A stretch of DNA of 64,000 bases from Thiohalocapsa marina (GTDB lineage Bacteria > Pseudomonadota > Gammaproteobacteria > Chromatiales > Chromatiaceae). A program made the translations under genes and the position numbers. Shown in pieces: positions 52,897 through 63,481 of the stretch. Numbering within the stretch: position 1 is the first letter of the stretch; each line of letters begins with the position of its first letter. The notes below the pieces were generated by a model. It saw only the letters and a program-made list of their open reading frames with translations, was not told the DNA's origin and ran no database searches. The stretch is from NCBI RefSeq assembly GCF_008632335.1, contig NZ_VWXX01000003.1, positions 217,204-281,203 on the forward strand, given 5' to 3'.

Positions 52897-52923
52897 CCGG
52901 GGACCGACAGCGTCCTGACATCC

Positions 52924-52942
52924 TGCGACAGCCCTTGTCGCA
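52924..52942. other. Hairpin before recC
   Basis: TGCGACA-GCCCT-TGTCGCA is a perfect 7-bp stem just after the small exported protein gene. No T-run follows. It is a possible weak terminator or processing site isolating the recCBD operon. Confidence 0.35.
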
Positions 52943-53036
52943 TCGGTCCGATACGCTCCTCCCGTTCGGGTTTCCTTGGGTCGGGCGCCGGACACCGGCG
53001 ATCGGTGCCTGACCGCCCTGAACAGAGGATCGTCAG

Positions 53037-56000
53037 ATGTCACAGTCATCGGAGTCCCTGCGCGACTGGCCCACCGGCTTCATGCTGATCCAGGGCAACC
53101 GGCTGGAGTCCCTGCGCGGGCTGCTCACCACCTGGCTGCGCCAGCACCCGCTGCATCCGCTGGAGAACGAGATCATCCTGGTGCAGAGCAACGGCATCGG
53201 CCAATGGCTGAAGCTTGCGCTGGCGATGCAGCCCGATGACGATCCGGCGGAGACGTCAACCAGCCCAACGATCGGCGGCGGCTGCGGCATCGCCGCGGCG
53301 TTGGACCTGATGCTGCCCGGGCGCTTTCTCTGGCAGGCCTACCGGGCGGTCCTCGGCGACCTGCCCGACCTCTCCGCCTACGACAAGGCACCGCTCGGCT
53401 GGCGGCTCTACCGGCTGCTGGGCGATCTCGACGCCTTGGCAGAAAACGCACAGGAGCACGATTGGCTCGCCCCGCTGCGGGGATTCCTGCAGTCCGATGA
53501 CGCTGCACGCCGCCGCCAACAGCTCGCCGAGCGCCTGGCCGATCTGTACGACCAGTATCAGGTCTACCGCGCCGACTGGCTCGCGGCCTGGCAGGCGGGC
53601 CAGGACGCGCTGATCCGTCCAGACCAGAGCCGCGTGTCGGTGCCGGAGGGCCAGCGCTGGCAGCCGCTGCTCTGGCGCCGGCTGAGGCAGGACATGACCC
53701 CGCCGGTCACCACGTCGACCGCCGTGCCCCTGGCCGGGCAGGGTCCGGCCGCTCCGGCGCAACCAGAGCTCAGCCGCGCCGACATCCACACCCGGTTCCT
53801 GACCCGAGCCAGGTCCCTGACCCCTGCGTCGCGTCCGCAGGACCTGCCGCGACGGGTCGTGGTCTTCGGCATCTCCTCGCTGCCGCGCCAGACCATCGAT
53901 GTGCTGGAGGCCATCGCCCCGGTTTGCCAGGTCATGCTGCTGGTGCACAACCCCAGCCAGCACTACTGGGGCGACATCGTCGAGGGCCGCGAGCTGTTTC
54001 GCCGCGCCTACGGACGCACCGCCGCACGCAAGGTGCCGGAGGCCGTCGACGAGCACAAACTCCACCTGCACGGCCATCCGTTGCTGGCGGCCTGGGGCAA
54101 GCAGGGCCGCGACTACATCCGGCTGCTCGATGCGCACGATGACCGCACCCGCTACGAGGAACACTTCGCCGAGCAGCACCTCAGCATCGACCTGTTCGAG
54201 CCCCCCGGCGACGCCACCCTGCTGCAGCAGCTGCAGGACGACATCCTGGAACTGCGCCCGCTGCACGAGCGCCAAGCACGCGCAAGCGCCATCGACCCGC
54301 GCCATGACCGCAGCCTGGAATTCCTGACCGCCCACGGCCCCCAGCGCGAGGTGGAGATCCTGCACGACCAGTTGCTTGCGGCCTTCGCCGATGCCGAGAC
54401 CGAACAGGCCGGCGCGCGCCTGCATCCGCGCGACATCCTGGTCATGGTGCCGGACATCGCCGTCTACGCTCCGCACATCGAGGCGGTCTTCGGGCGGCTG
54501 CCCCAGGACGACCCGCGCCGCATCCCCTTCCACATCACCGATCAGGGCGAGCGCCGGCGCAACCCGCTGGTGATCGGTCTGGAGACCCTGCTCACGCTGC
54601 CGCAGGCGCGCATGTCGGTCAGCGAGGTGCTGGACCTGCTGGACATCCCGGCACTGCGGGCACGCTTCGGTCTGCGGGAGACGGACCTGCCGCGGCTGCG
54701 CCAGTGGATCGCCGGCGCCAACATCCGCTGGGGCCTGGATGCCCGGCAGCGCAGCGGCCTCGGCCTGCCCGCGGGGCTGGAGCAGAACAGCTGGCGGTTC
54801 GGCCTGCGGCGCATGCTGCTCGGCTTCGCCACCGGCGACAGCGGTCCCTGGAAGGGCGTGGAGCCGTTCGACGAGATCGGCGGTCTGGAGGCGGTGCTGG
54901 TCGGGCGCCTCGACGCCCTGCTGGAGACACTCGTCCACTACGCCACCGTGCTCGGCGCGCCGCGCCCGGCGGACGACTGGGTCGCGCTCATCGCCGACCT
55001 GCTCGATGACTGCTTCAGCGCCGCGGGCGATGCCGACGAGCTGACCCTGGCGCGGCTGCGCGAGGCCCTGGAGCAGTGGCAGCAGGACTGCGCCCGCGGC
55101 GCGCTCGGGGCAGAGCCGTTGCCGCTGGAGGTGGTGCGCGGCTCCCTGTTCGCCGGGCTCGATGAATCGACACTGAGTCAGCGCTTCCTGGCCGGTGCGG
55201 TCAACTTCGCCACCCTGATGCCCATGCGCGCGATTCCCTTTCGCCAGATCTGGCTGCTGGGCATGAATGACGGCGATTACCCGCGCCGACGTCCGCCGGC
55301 GGATTTCGATCTCATGGCCAACGACTACCGTCCGGGCGACCGTTCCCGACGCGAGGACGACCGCTATCTGTTTCTGGAGGCGCTGCTGTCGGCGCGCGAG
55401 AAGCTCGTCGTCAGCTGGGTCGGGCGCAGCATCCGCGACAACGCCGAGCGTCCGCCCTCGGTGCTGGTCGGGCAACTGCGCGATCACATCGCCGCCGGCT
55501 GGCGGCTTGCGGAGACGGCGGCGGTCGCCCGGCCAGCCGCCAAGGCGTCGGAGGTGGACACCTCCGGCACCGCCCTGGTCGCGGCCCTGACCACCGAGCA
55601 CTCGCTGCAGCCCTTCAGCCGGCGCTATTTCGAGCCGGGGCGCTCGGCGCGCCTGTTCACCTATGCCGACGAATGGCGCGCGCTGCATGCGCCCCCGGCC
55701 ACCGAACAGGACGACCCACCCCGGCTGTCCCGTCCGGACTTCGACGGCCCGATCTCCCTGGCCGCCCTCGGTCGTTTTTTGCGCCACCCGGTGCGCACCT
55801 TCTACACCCAGCGGCTGCAGGTCAGGCTGGAGCATGAGGCCGCGCCGAGCGAAGACGCCGAGCCCTTCGACATCGACGGCCTCGACGGCTGGGGTTTGCG
55901 CGAGCAGGTCATCGCCGCCGTCGAGCAGCAGCGGGTGCAGACGCCCGACCGCACCACGGAGGCCTGTCTGGACGCGGCCATCGCGCGGCTGGCCCGCGCC

Positions 56001-56672
56001 GGCCAACTGCCGCTACCACCCTTCGATGCGGCCTGGAGGCAACAGCTGGCGGCAGAACTGGACCCCCCGCTGGCGCGCTACCGAGCCCTGCTAGCAGACC
56101 ATCCGCAGTTGCTGCCTGGCGAGGGTCTGCGCCTGGAACAGGACGGCCTGGTGCTGGAGGACAGCCTGAGCGGCCTGCGCGCCGATGCCGAGGGCAACCG
56201 GCTGGGCCTGACCCTGCAGCCCAGTGCGCTGATCAAGGACGAACGGCTCAAGCTGCACCACCTGGTGCGTGCCTGGCCCACGCACCTTGCCGCTCAACTG
56301 GTGGCGCCCACCAGCACCTGGCTGTTCGGCCCCGGCGGTGCGGTGATGCTGCCGCCGCTGCTGCGTGTCGAGGCCGAGGCGCACCTGGCCGACTTGCTGC
56401 GGGGCTATGTGCTGGGTCTCACCGAACTGCTGCCGCTGGCCTGCAAGACCGCCCTCGACGTGCTCGCCGCGGAGGCGGGCGACTCCAAGGCCAAGCCAAG
56501 GGACACCTACGAAGGCGGCTACAACCGCGGCGCCGAGCGCGACGAGCATGCCGGTTACGGCCGCTTCTGGCCGGACTATGCGGCGCTGACGGCCGACAGG
56601 CGGTTTCAGCCCCTGATCCGGCAGCTCTATGCCCCGCTGCTGGCGCACGACCTGCGACAGGAGGTGTTCTGA
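53037..56672 (+). CDS. recC: Exodeoxyribonuclease V subunit gamma
   Basis: RecC, the scaffold and Chi-recognition subunit of RecBCD helicase-nuclease for double-strand break repair. 1211 residues. Begins FMLIQGNRLESLRGLLTTWL and contains ENEIILVQSNGIGQWLKLALA, the standard RecC N-terminal motif, and MPMRAIPFRQIWLLGMNDGDYPR further on. One base separates its stop from the recB start. Confidence 0.96.
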   Translation: MSQSSESLRDWPTGFMLIQGNRLESLRGLLTTWLRQHPLHPLENEIILVQSNGIGQWLKLALAMQPDDDPAETSTSPTIGGGCGIAAALDLMLPGRFLWQAYRAVLGDLPDLSAYDKAPLGWRLYRLLGDLDALAENAQEHDWLAPLRGFLQSDDAARRRQQLAERLADLYDQYQVYRADWLAAWQAGQDALIRPDQSRVSVPEGQRWQPLLWRRLRQDMTPPVTTSTAVPLAGQGPAAPAQPELSRADIHTRFLTRARSLTPASRPQDLPRRVVVFGISSLPRQTIDVLEAIAPVCQVMLLVHNPSQHYWGDIVEGRELFRRAYGRTAARKVPEAVDEHKLHLHGHPLLAAWGKQGRDYIRLLDAHDDRTRYEEHFAEQHLSIDLFEPPGDATLLQQLQDDILELRPLHERQARASAIDPRHDRSLEFLTAHGPQREVEILHDQLLAAFADAETEQAGARLHPRDILVMVPDIAVYAPHIEAVFGRLPQDDPRRIPFHITDQGERRRNPLVIGLETLLTLPQARMSVSEVLDLLDIPALRARFGLRETDLPRLRQWIAGANIRWGLDARQRSGLGLPAGLEQNSWRFGLRRMLLGFATGDSGPWKGVEPFDEIGGLEAVLVGRLDALLETLVHYATVLGAPRPADDWVALIADLLDDCFSAAGDADELTLARLREALEQWQQDCARGALGAEPLPLEVVRGSLFAGLDESTLSQRFLAGAVNFATLMPMRAIPFRQIWLLGMNDGDYPRRRPPADFDLMANDYRPGDRSRREDDRYLFLEALLSAREKLVVSWVGRSIRDNAERPPSVLVGQLRDHIAAGWRLAETAAVARPAAKASEVDTSGTALVAALTTEHSLQPFSRRYFEPGRSARLFTYADEWRALHAPPATEQDDPPRLSRPDFDGPISLAALGRFLRHPVRTFYTQRLQVRLEHEAAPSEDAEPFDIDGLDGWGLREQVIAAVEQQRVQTPDRTTEACLDAAIARLARAGQLPLPPFDAAWRQQLAAELDPPLARYRALLADHPQLLPGEGLRLEQDGLVLEDSLSGLRADAEGNRLGLTLQPSALIKDERLKLHHLVRAWPTHLAAQLVAPTSTWLFGPGGAVMLPPLLRVEAEAHLADLLRGYVLGLTELLPLACKTALDVLAAEAGDSKAKPRDTYEGGYNRGAERDEHAGYGRFWPDYAALTADRRFQPLIRQLYAPLLAHDLRQEVF

Positions 56673-56673
56673 C

Positions 56674-59600
56674 ATGGCGGCCGCCACCGACACGACCCGC
56701 GATCAGACGCTGGACCCGCTTGTCTTTCCGCTGCACGGCAGCCGCCTCATCGAGGCCAGCGCCGGCACCGGCAAGACCTACACCCTTGCGCTGCTCTACA
56801 CCCGCCTGGTGCTCGGCCACGGTGCCGGGGGCAGTGCGTTCCGCACGCCGCTGATGCCGCCGAACATCCTGGTGGTCACCTTCACCGAGGCGGCCACCAA
56901 GGAACTGCGCGAGCGCATCCGCGCGCGCCTGGTGGAGGCCGCCGAGGTCTTCGGCCAGGCGGTCGAGGACGGCGGCGAGCAGACTGATGACCAATGCGGC
57001 GACCAATCCGGCGCCGCGGACGACCCGCTGCTGGCCCTGCGCGACAGCTATCCGCAGGCGGACTGGCCCGGCTGTGCGCGGCGCCTGCGCCAGGCGGCGG
57101 AATGGATGGACGAGGCCATGATCGCCACCATCCACGGCTGGTGCCAGCGCATGCTCCAGGAGCATGCCTTCGCCACCCGCGGGCTGTTCCAGCGCACGCT
57201 GGTCAGCGACCAGACCGATCTGCTCACCGAGATCCTGCGCGACTACTGGCGCGTACACTTCTACCCCCTCGACGCGGCCGATGCCCGCTCCATCCGCGAT
57301 ATCGTCGCCTCCCCCGAGGCCCTGCGGCAGACGCTCGGCAACTGGCTCAGCCGCCGCGATGCCGCCTTCTGCTACAAGGGCGTGCCATTGCAGTGCGACA
57401 GCCTTGCCGAGCCCCTGGCCGCGCAGCGCCAATGGCGGGGGCAGGCCGACGCGGTCGCAGAGGCCCGCGCCGCTATCGACGCCGAAGTCGCGCGTCTGGA
57501 GCAGACCGCCCGTGACGCATGGCAGGCGGACCGGAAGGGGCTGGAGACCTACCTGCGCGCGCTCAGGTCCAACCTGAAGGGACCGCAACACGACAGCAAG
57601 ACCGAGGAGGGCTTCGACGCGCTGCTCGCGCAGATTGCGACCTGGGCCCACGGCGGCCCGGCGCCGGGCAAGCTCAAGAACTTCGCCCAGGGCGGCTTCG
57701 CCTTCCTCAAGAACGCATCGGTGCAGTCCGAACAGGCGCATCCCGCCTTTGCCGCCATCGCCGCCTGGCAGTCGGCCCAGACCGCCAAGCCCGCGGCCCC
57801 CGCAGCGCCCGAGCCCACGCTGGAGGCCTGTCTGCTCGCCCACGCCGCCGCCTGGGTCGAGCGCGAGCTGCCGCGGCGGCTGAACCTTCGGGCCGAGATG
57901 GGTTTCGACGAACTGCTGCGCGACCTCGATGCCGCCCTCACGCCGGCCGACCCGACGCCGGAGTCCATGGCCCGGGCCAGGGCGCTGGCCGCCACCCTCC
58001 GGGACCAGTTCCCGGTGGCGCTGATCGACGAGTTCCAGGATACCGATCCCGTCCAGTACCGGATCTTCGATGCCGTCTACGACGTCGCCGGCAATGATCC
58101 GGCGACTGCCCTGGTAATGATCGGCGACCCCAAGCAGGCCATCTACGGCTTTCGCGGCGCCGACATCCACGCCTATCTGGCGGCCCGCCGGGCCACCGAC
58201 GGGCGCCACTACAGCCTCGGCACCAACTTTCGTTCCACCACAGCCGTGGTGGACGCCTGCAACCACTTCTTCGGCCATGCCGAGGCCCGGCCCCGCGGCG
58301 CCTTTCGCTTCCACACCGACCCCGCTGCCGAGAATCCCATCCCCTATGTTCAGGTCAAGGCGAAGGGCCGCGGGGAGCACCTTGTCATCGACGGCGCCCC
58401 TGCCCGGGCCATGACCTTATGGCAGCTCGATGGCGATCCGGAGGTGATCAACCCCGAGGACTATCGCACGCGCATGGCCACCTCCGCTGCCGCCGCGGTC
58501 GCGGGTTGGCTCGAACAGGCGCGCGCCGGCAGCACTGGTTTTCAGGCAGCGGACGGCTTCACGCCCCTGCAGCCGAAGCACATCGCCATCCTGGTGCGCA
58601 CCGGCAGCGAAGCGGCCGCCATGCGCGAGGCGCTGGCAGCGCTGCGCATCAACAGCGTCTATCTATCCGACCGCGACTCGGTGTTCGAGACCGCAGAGGC
58701 CCGCGACCTGCTGCACTGGCTGCGCGCCTGTGCCGCCCCCACCGACGAGGGCCTGGTGCGCACGGCGCTGGCGACCAACACCCTGGCCATGCCCCTGGAG
58801 GCGCTCGCCCGCCTGCAACAGGACGAGCTGGCCTGGGAGGCGCAGGTGGAGCGTTTCGGCGACTACCGCCGCCTCTGGCAGCGCCGGGGCGTGCTGGCCA
58901 TGCTGCACCGGCTGCTGCACGAGCAGGACCTGCCGGCGCGGCTGCTGGCGCGCCACGACGGCGAGCGCAGCCTGACCAACCTGCTGCATCTCGCCGAATG
59001 GCTGCAGCAGTCGGCCGGCGCACTGGACGGCGAGCAGGCGCTGATCCGGCACCTGTCCGAGCATCTGGACCGTCGCGGCGACGAGTTCATCGTGCGCCTG
59101 GAGAGCGACGCCGAGCTGATCCAGGTGGTGACCATCCATAAGTCCAAGGGGCTGGAATATCCGTTGGTGCTGCTGCCCTTCATCTGCAGTTGGCGCGAGG
59201 TCGACGGCCGCACCAAGCAGGTGCCCTATCGCCCCGCGGCGAGCCGCTCGGCGCAGCGCGCGCTGGAGGTGGCCGGCAAACGGGTCTTCGCAGAGGCCTG
59301 GCAGGCCGCCGACGATGCGCGTCTGAGCGAGGACATGCGTCTGCTCTATGTGGCCGTCACCCGCGCCCGCCACGGGGTCTGGCTGGGCATTGCGCCGCTG
59401 AAGAGCGGCAAGACCGAGAAGCCGCAACTGGAGAAGGCGGCCATCGGTCACGTGCTCACCGGTGGCGAGCAGCTGGCCTCGGCGGACGCGCTCTGGCAGG
59501 CGCTGGCGCAGGTGGCTGAAGGCTGCCCGGAGATCCACCTCACCGCCGCGCCGGCGGCCCGGACCGATGCCCTGGCCGCGTCTCCCGAGGTTGCGCTGGA

Positions 59601-60696
59601 GCCGGCGCGCGTGGCCGCGCATGCCGCCTTCGCACCCTGGTGGATTGCGAGCTATTCGGCATTGCGGCTGGAGGCGGCAGGCAGTGCGACGGATCTCTCG
59701 TCGGGGTGGGCGCCGACCGTGGCAGCACCCGCCCTGCCGGGTGTCTCCGCCGACACCGCCGCTCAGGAGACGGCCCTGGAGGAACTGGGCCGCGAACAAC
59801 AGGCGCCGGCACACACCGCGGAGCTCGCCGGTCTGGGCGTTGGCCCAGGCTCAGGTCCGGGCGACACGATGATCCCGTCCGGCCCGTCGCTGCACGACCT
59901 GCCGCGCGGCAGCCGCTACGGCACCTTCCTGCACGGCCTGCTGGAATGGGCCGCGGTGCAGCAGGCGCCGGCGGACGACGGCAGCCGACTGCGCGGCTAT
60001 GCCGCCGCGGCCGGCGCCGCCGATCTGCGCCAGGACATGCTCGCGCGCCGCTGCAGCCTGCGCGGCCTTGGCGACTGGATCAAGCCCCTGGACGGCTGGC
60101 TCGCCCGGGTGCTGACCCAGGAATGGCGGCTCACCGGGCTCGAGGACGCCACGGGCCAGGCCCCGCGGATGCGCCTGCGGGATCTCGCGCCGCACCAGCT
60201 ACAGGTGGAAATGGAGTTCTGGCTGGAGAGCCGCGCCGTCGACACCCTGGTCCTGGATCAGCTGGTGCGGACACACTGCCTGCCCGGCCTGCCTCGACCG
60301 TTGGTCCGCCAGGATGCACTGAACGGCATGCTCAAGGGCTTTATCGACCTGGTCTTCGAGCACCAGGGGCGCTACTACGTGCTGGACTGGAAGTCCAACT
60401 GGCTCGGACCGGACGATGACGCCTACACGCCGGAAGCGATGCGCGCGGCCATGCTGCAGCATCGCTACGACCTGCAATACGCCCTGTACCTGCTCGCGCT
60501 GCACCGACAACTGCGTGCACGCCTGCCAGGCTATGACTACGACCGGGACATCGGCGGCGCGGTCTATGTCTTTCTGCGCGGCAGTGGCGCGGCGAGCCAG
60601 GGGTTGTTCACCGACAGGCCACCCCGAGCCTTGATCGAGGGCCTGGACCGGCTGTTTGCCGGGCATTCCTCCCCATCCATCCACGGGGTCGCCTGA
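56674..60696 (+). CDS. recB: Exodeoxyribonuclease V subunit beta
   Basis: RecB, a 3'-5' helicase (SF1A) with the single nuclease domain of the complex. The 1340-residue protein has Walker A EASAGTGKTYTLALL, LIDEFQDTDPVQYRIF (motif II), GDPKQAIYGFRGAD, VTIHKSKGLEYPLVLLPF and LYVAVTRARHGVWLG. The C-terminal nuclease motif YYVLDWKSNWLG carries the catalytic Asp and Lys. Length is above that of the E. coli protein because of insertions. The start at 56674 follows AGGAGG. Confidence 0.97.
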   Translation: MAAATDTTRDQTLDPLVFPLHGSRLIEASAGTGKTYTLALLYTRLVLGHGAGGSAFRTPLMPPNILVVTFTEAATKELRERIRARLVEAAEVFGQAVEDGGEQTDDQCGDQSGAADDPLLALRDSYPQADWPGCARRLRQAAEWMDEAMIATIHGWCQRMLQEHAFATRGLFQRTLVSDQTDLLTEILRDYWRVHFYPLDAADARSIRDIVASPEALRQTLGNWLSRRDAAFCYKGVPLQCDSLAEPLAAQRQWRGQADAVAEARAAIDAEVARLEQTARDAWQADRKGLETYLRALRSNLKGPQHDSKTEEGFDALLAQIATWAHGGPAPGKLKNFAQGGFAFLKNASVQSEQAHPAFAAIAAWQSAQTAKPAAPAAPEPTLEACLLAHAAAWVERELPRRLNLRAEMGFDELLRDLDAALTPADPTPESMARARALAATLRDQFPVALIDEFQDTDPVQYRIFDAVYDVAGNDPATALVMIGDPKQAIYGFRGADIHAYLAARRATDGRHYSLGTNFRSTTAVVDACNHFFGHAEARPRGAFRFHTDPAAENPIPYVQVKAKGRGEHLVIDGAPARAMTLWQLDGDPEVINPEDYRTRMATSAAAAVAGWLEQARAGSTGFQAADGFTPLQPKHIAILVRTGSEAAAMREALAALRINSVYLSDRDSVFETAEARDLLHWLRACAAPTDEGLVRTALATNTLAMPLEALARLQQDELAWEAQVERFGDYRRLWQRRGVLAMLHRLLHEQDLPARLLARHDGERSLTNLLHLAEWLQQSAGALDGEQALIRHLSEHLDRRGDEFIVRLESDAELIQVVTIHKSKGLEYPLVLLPFICSWREVDGRTKQVPYRPAASRSAQRALEVAGKRVFAEAWQAADDARLSEDMRLLYVAVTRARHGVWLGIAPLKSGKTEKPQLEKAAIGHVLTGGEQLASADALWQALAQVAEGCPEIHLTAAPAARTDALAASPEVALEPARVAAHAAFAPWWIASYSALRLEAAGSATDLSSGWAPTVAAPALPGVSADTAAQETALEELGREQQAPAHTAELAGLGVGPGSGPGDTMIPSGPSLHDLPRGSRYGTFLHGLLEWAAVQQAPADDGSRLRGYAAAAGAADLRQDMLARRCSLRGLGDWIKPLDGWLARVLTQEWRLTGLEDATGQAPRMRLRDLAPHQLQVEMEFWLESRAVDTLVLDQLVRTHCLPGLPRPLVRQDALNGMLKGFIDLVFEHQGRYYVLDWKSNWLGPDDDAYTPEAMRAAMLQHRYDLQYALYLLALHRQLRARLPGYDYDRDIGGAVYVFLRGSGAASQGLFTDRPPRALIEGLDRLFAGHSSPSIHGVA

Positions 60697-60697
60697 C

Positions 60698-63007
60698 ATG
60701 GAACAACTGGACCTGTTCTCGCAGCCGTCGGCCCCGCTCTCGGCTCCGACCTCAGCCACGCCCCAAACCCCGCCGGGCGCGGTGCTCGACACCCTGGCCA
60801 GCTGGGTCGAGGCCGACGCCTTACGGGCCCTCGACCTCGCGCTGACGCGTTTCATTGCCGAACAGGGCGGCGAGGCCGACGACGCCGTGCTGCTGGCGGT
60901 CGCCCTGACCAGCGAGCGCAACGGCCATGGCCATGTCTGCCTGGACCTGCAGGGGGTGCTCGACGACCCCAGTGCGCTGCTCGGGCAGTTGCGGGACGAT
61001 CAGGCGGTCAGCACCGGGGTTCGGCGGCAACTGGCGGAGCGGCTGCAGGGGCTGCGGCTGTCGGACTGGGTCGCGCGCCTGGCCCGCAGCCCGGCGATCA
61101 GCGACCGGCTCGGCGCCGGGGCCGGCGATGGGAGCGATGCCGGGGCCGACGACGGCGTCTCGCCCCTGGTGCTTGCGGGCACAGCAACGCAGCCGCTGCT
61201 GTATCTGCGTCGTTATTGGCAGTACGAGAATCTGATCCGGGACGGCATCCTGGGCCGCCTGGTTCAGCGCCTTGATGTCGATCCGGTGCACCTGAGGCTG
61301 CAACTGGATGCGATCTTCGGGCCGGCACAGGCCGAGGCTCCGATGTCTGAGCGGGTGCCGGGCCGGGCGCCGGACTGGCAGCGCATCGCCTGTGCGCTTG
61401 CGGCGCGCAGCGCCTTCTTCATCATCACCGGCGGCCCCGGCACCGGCAAGACCACCACCGTGGTGCGGCTGCTGGCGCTGCTGCAGGGGCTGGCGGCGGA
61501 CGCCGGCGCGTCACCGCTGCGGATCGAGCTCGCCGCGCCCACCGGCAAGGCCGCCGCCCGGCTCAACGAGTCCATCGCCGGGCAGGTACTGTCACTGGCC
61601 GGGCAGGGCGTCGTTCACGAGCGCATCCCGACCCGGGTGCAGACCCTGCATCGGCTGCTCGGCACCTTGCCGGACAGCCGTCGCTTTCGCCATCATGCGG
61701 CCAACCCGCTGCCGGCGGACGTGGTGGTGGTGGACGAGGCCTCCATGGTGGACGTGGAGATGATGGCCCGGCTGCTGCAGGCACTGCGGCCGGACGCACG
61801 TCTTATCCTGCTGGGCGACAAGGATCAGTTGAGTTCGGTGGAGGCCGGGGCGGTGCTTGGCGATCTGTGCCAGCGTGCGGCGGATGCCCGCTACCGGCCG
61901 GCGGTGGTGGACTGGCTGCAGGCGGCCACGGGTCAGCACGTGCCGCCGGCGTTGACGGATGCCGCAGGAACCGCGCTGGATCAGGCGGTGGTGATGCTGC
62001 GCACGAGTCATCGCTTCAGCGCCCGCGGCGGCATCGGCGCCCTCGCGGCCCTTGTCAACGGCATGCCTCCGGGCGACGCCCAGTCCCAGATTCAGAGCCA
62101 GTCACAGACCGAGTCCCGCAACGAGCCCGGGTCCCGAATCGCAACCCAGCGCCCCGATCGGCTGAAGGCGGCCTTGGCGCTGTTCGACGCCGAGGCGCAG
62201 CGCACCGACGGCGACCTCGGCGCCATCGCCCTGCAGCGCCTGGCCGATCCTGCCGATCCGCGCTTCACGGCCCTGATCATCGACGGTCACGGCGCTGACG
62301 ACGGCTATCTGCGCCTGATGCACACCCAGGCGCCGGCGACCGCCGACCCGGCTGCGCTCGATGCCTGGGCGCGCCGGCTGCTGGAGGCGCAGAAGCGGTT
62401 TCAGCTGCTCACGCCCCTGCGCCAGGGCGTCTGGGGTGTCGAGGGGCTCAATCAGCGCATCATCGAACTGCTGCGCGGGCAGGGCCTGCTCGGCCCGGAT
62501 GCTGTCGGTCCGGCACAGCCGCGCCAGTGGTTCGCGGGCCGTCCGGTGCTGGTCACGCGCAACGAGTACGGCCTGAACCTGATGAACGGGGACATCGGGC
62601 TGACTCTGAACGTGCCGGCGCCGGGCGACAGCACCGGCCGGCTTCAGGAGCAGGCATCGGCGCCGGTGCCCGATCGGATGCCCGCTGGGGCCGAATCACG
62701 CCAGATGCTGCGGGTGGCCTTTCCCACCGCCGACGGTGGTGTGCGCTGGGTGCTGCCCAGCCGCCTGCAGTCGGTGGAGACGGTCTTTGCCATGACGGTG
62801 CACAAGGCCCAGGGTTCGGAGTTCACCCACACGGCGCTGATCCTGCCGGACAGGCCCAATCCGGTGCTGACCCGCGAACTGCTCTACACCGCCATCACGC
62901 GGGCCAGGCAGCGCTTCACGCTGCTGGTGGGCAGCGACGCCGTCCTGGCCGAGGCGCTGGAGCGCCGCGTGCGCCGCGTCAGCGGATTGCAGCAGGGGCT
63001 GTGCTAG
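60698..63007 (+). CDS. recD: Exodeoxyribonuclease V subunit alpha
   Basis: RecD, a 5'-3' SF1B helicase. 769 residues, with Walker A GGPGTGKTTTVVRLL, Walker B VVVDEASMVDVEMM, GDKDQLSSVEAG and the C-terminal VHKAQGSEFTH and YTAITRARQRFTLLVG motifs. The acidic N-terminal region is longer than usual. The TAG stop lies in a CTAG that begins repeat fragment E. Order recC-recB-recD as in pseudomonads. Confidence 0.96.
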   Translation: MEQLDLFSQPSAPLSAPTSATPQTPPGAVLDTLASWVEADALRALDLALTRFIAEQGGEADDAVLLAVALTSERNGHGHVCLDLQGVLDDPSALLGQLRDDQAVSTGVRRQLAERLQGLRLSDWVARLARSPAISDRLGAGAGDGSDAGADDGVSPLVLAGTATQPLLYLRRYWQYENLIRDGILGRLVQRLDVDPVHLRLQLDAIFGPAQAEAPMSERVPGRAPDWQRIACALAARSAFFIITGGPGTGKTTTVVRLLALLQGLAADAGASPLRIELAAPTGKAAARLNESIAGQVLSLAGQGVVHERIPTRVQTLHRLLGTLPDSRRFRHHAANPLPADVVVVDEASMVDVEMMARLLQALRPDARLILLGDKDQLSSVEAGAVLGDLCQRAADARYRPAVVDWLQAATGQHVPPALTDAAGTALDQAVVMLRTSHRFSARGGIGALAALVNGMPPGDAQSQIQSQSQTESRNEPGSRIATQRPDRLKAALALFDAEAQRTDGDLGAIALQRLADPADPRFTALIIDGHGADDGYLRLMHTQAPATADPAALDAWARRLLEAQKRFQLLTPLRQGVWGVEGLNQRIIELLRGQGLLGPDAVGPAQPRQWFAGRPVLVTRNEYGLNLMNGDIGLTLNVPAPGDSTGRLQEQASAPVPDRMPAGAESRQMLRVAFPTADGGVRWVLPSRLQSVETVFAMTVHKAQGSEFTHTALILPDRPNPVLTRELLYTAITRARQRFTLLVGSDAVLAEALERRVRRVSGLQQGLC

Positions 63008-63045
63008 GGCTTCATGTTCAGCGGCTTGCACCGCTAAACCTGGGC
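63004..63045 (+). repeat. Palindromic intergenic element, fragment E
   Basis: CTAGGGCTTCATGTTCAGCGGC-TTGC-ACCGCTAAA matches the AGCGGC-TTGC-GCCGCT hairpin module of copy A with a CTAG junction that includes the recD stop codon. Only the inner module is recognisable. Confidence 0.55.
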
Positions 63046-63091
63046 GCGAGCGGCCGTGGGGATCCGGCCTTGGCTTCGGCTTAGGCGGGGG

Positions 63092-63481
63092 TCAGGGTAG
63101 TTGCACCGGTGTCGGGGCCTGCCAGCCTTCGGCGCGGTGCTCGGCCACCACCTTGGTGTAGATCCCGCCGCGCACGTTGAAATCCGCGGTCAGCCGCATG
63201 AAACGCGGCTGGGTGGCGGCCACCAGATCGCTCAGGATGCGGTTGGTCACGGCTTCGTGGAAGGCACCTTCGTCGCGGAACGACCAGATGTAGAGCTTGA
63301 GCGACTTCAGCTCCACGCACAGGGCATCCGGCACATAGTCCAGGGTCAGCTCGGCGAAGTCCGGCTGGCCCGTCTTCGGGCACAGGCAGGTGAACTCCGG
63401 CATGCGCATGTGGATGTTGTAGTCGCGCTCCGGTTGCGGGTTCGGAAAGGTGTCGAGCGTCTTGCTCGGGGTTGTGCTCAT
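63092..63481 (-). CDS. queF: NADPH-dependent 7-cyano-7-deazaguanine reductase (preQ0 reductase)
   Basis: Reduces preQ0 to preQ1 in queuosine biosynthesis. 129 residues, the short unimodular type. The active-site motif [13 protein letters not shown] carries the nucleophilic cysteine. The QueF motif [21 protein letters not shown] is preserved. The start at 63481 (MSTTPSK) is supported by family length. The upstream open frame to 63958 is unlike QueF and overlaps repeats. No riboswitch was identified upstream. Confidence 0.96.
   Translation of the reverse strand: MSTTPSKTLDTFPNPQPERDYNIHMRMPEFTCLCPKTGQPDFAELTLDYVPDALCVELKSLKLYIWSFRDEGAFHEAVTNRILSDLVAATQPRFMRLTADFNVRGGIYTKVVAEHRAEGWQAPTPVQLP

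Noticed and set aside
56419..58380. A 653-codon open frame antisense to the recC end and recB
   Set aside because: Mirrors the conserved helicase genes and has no domain of its own.
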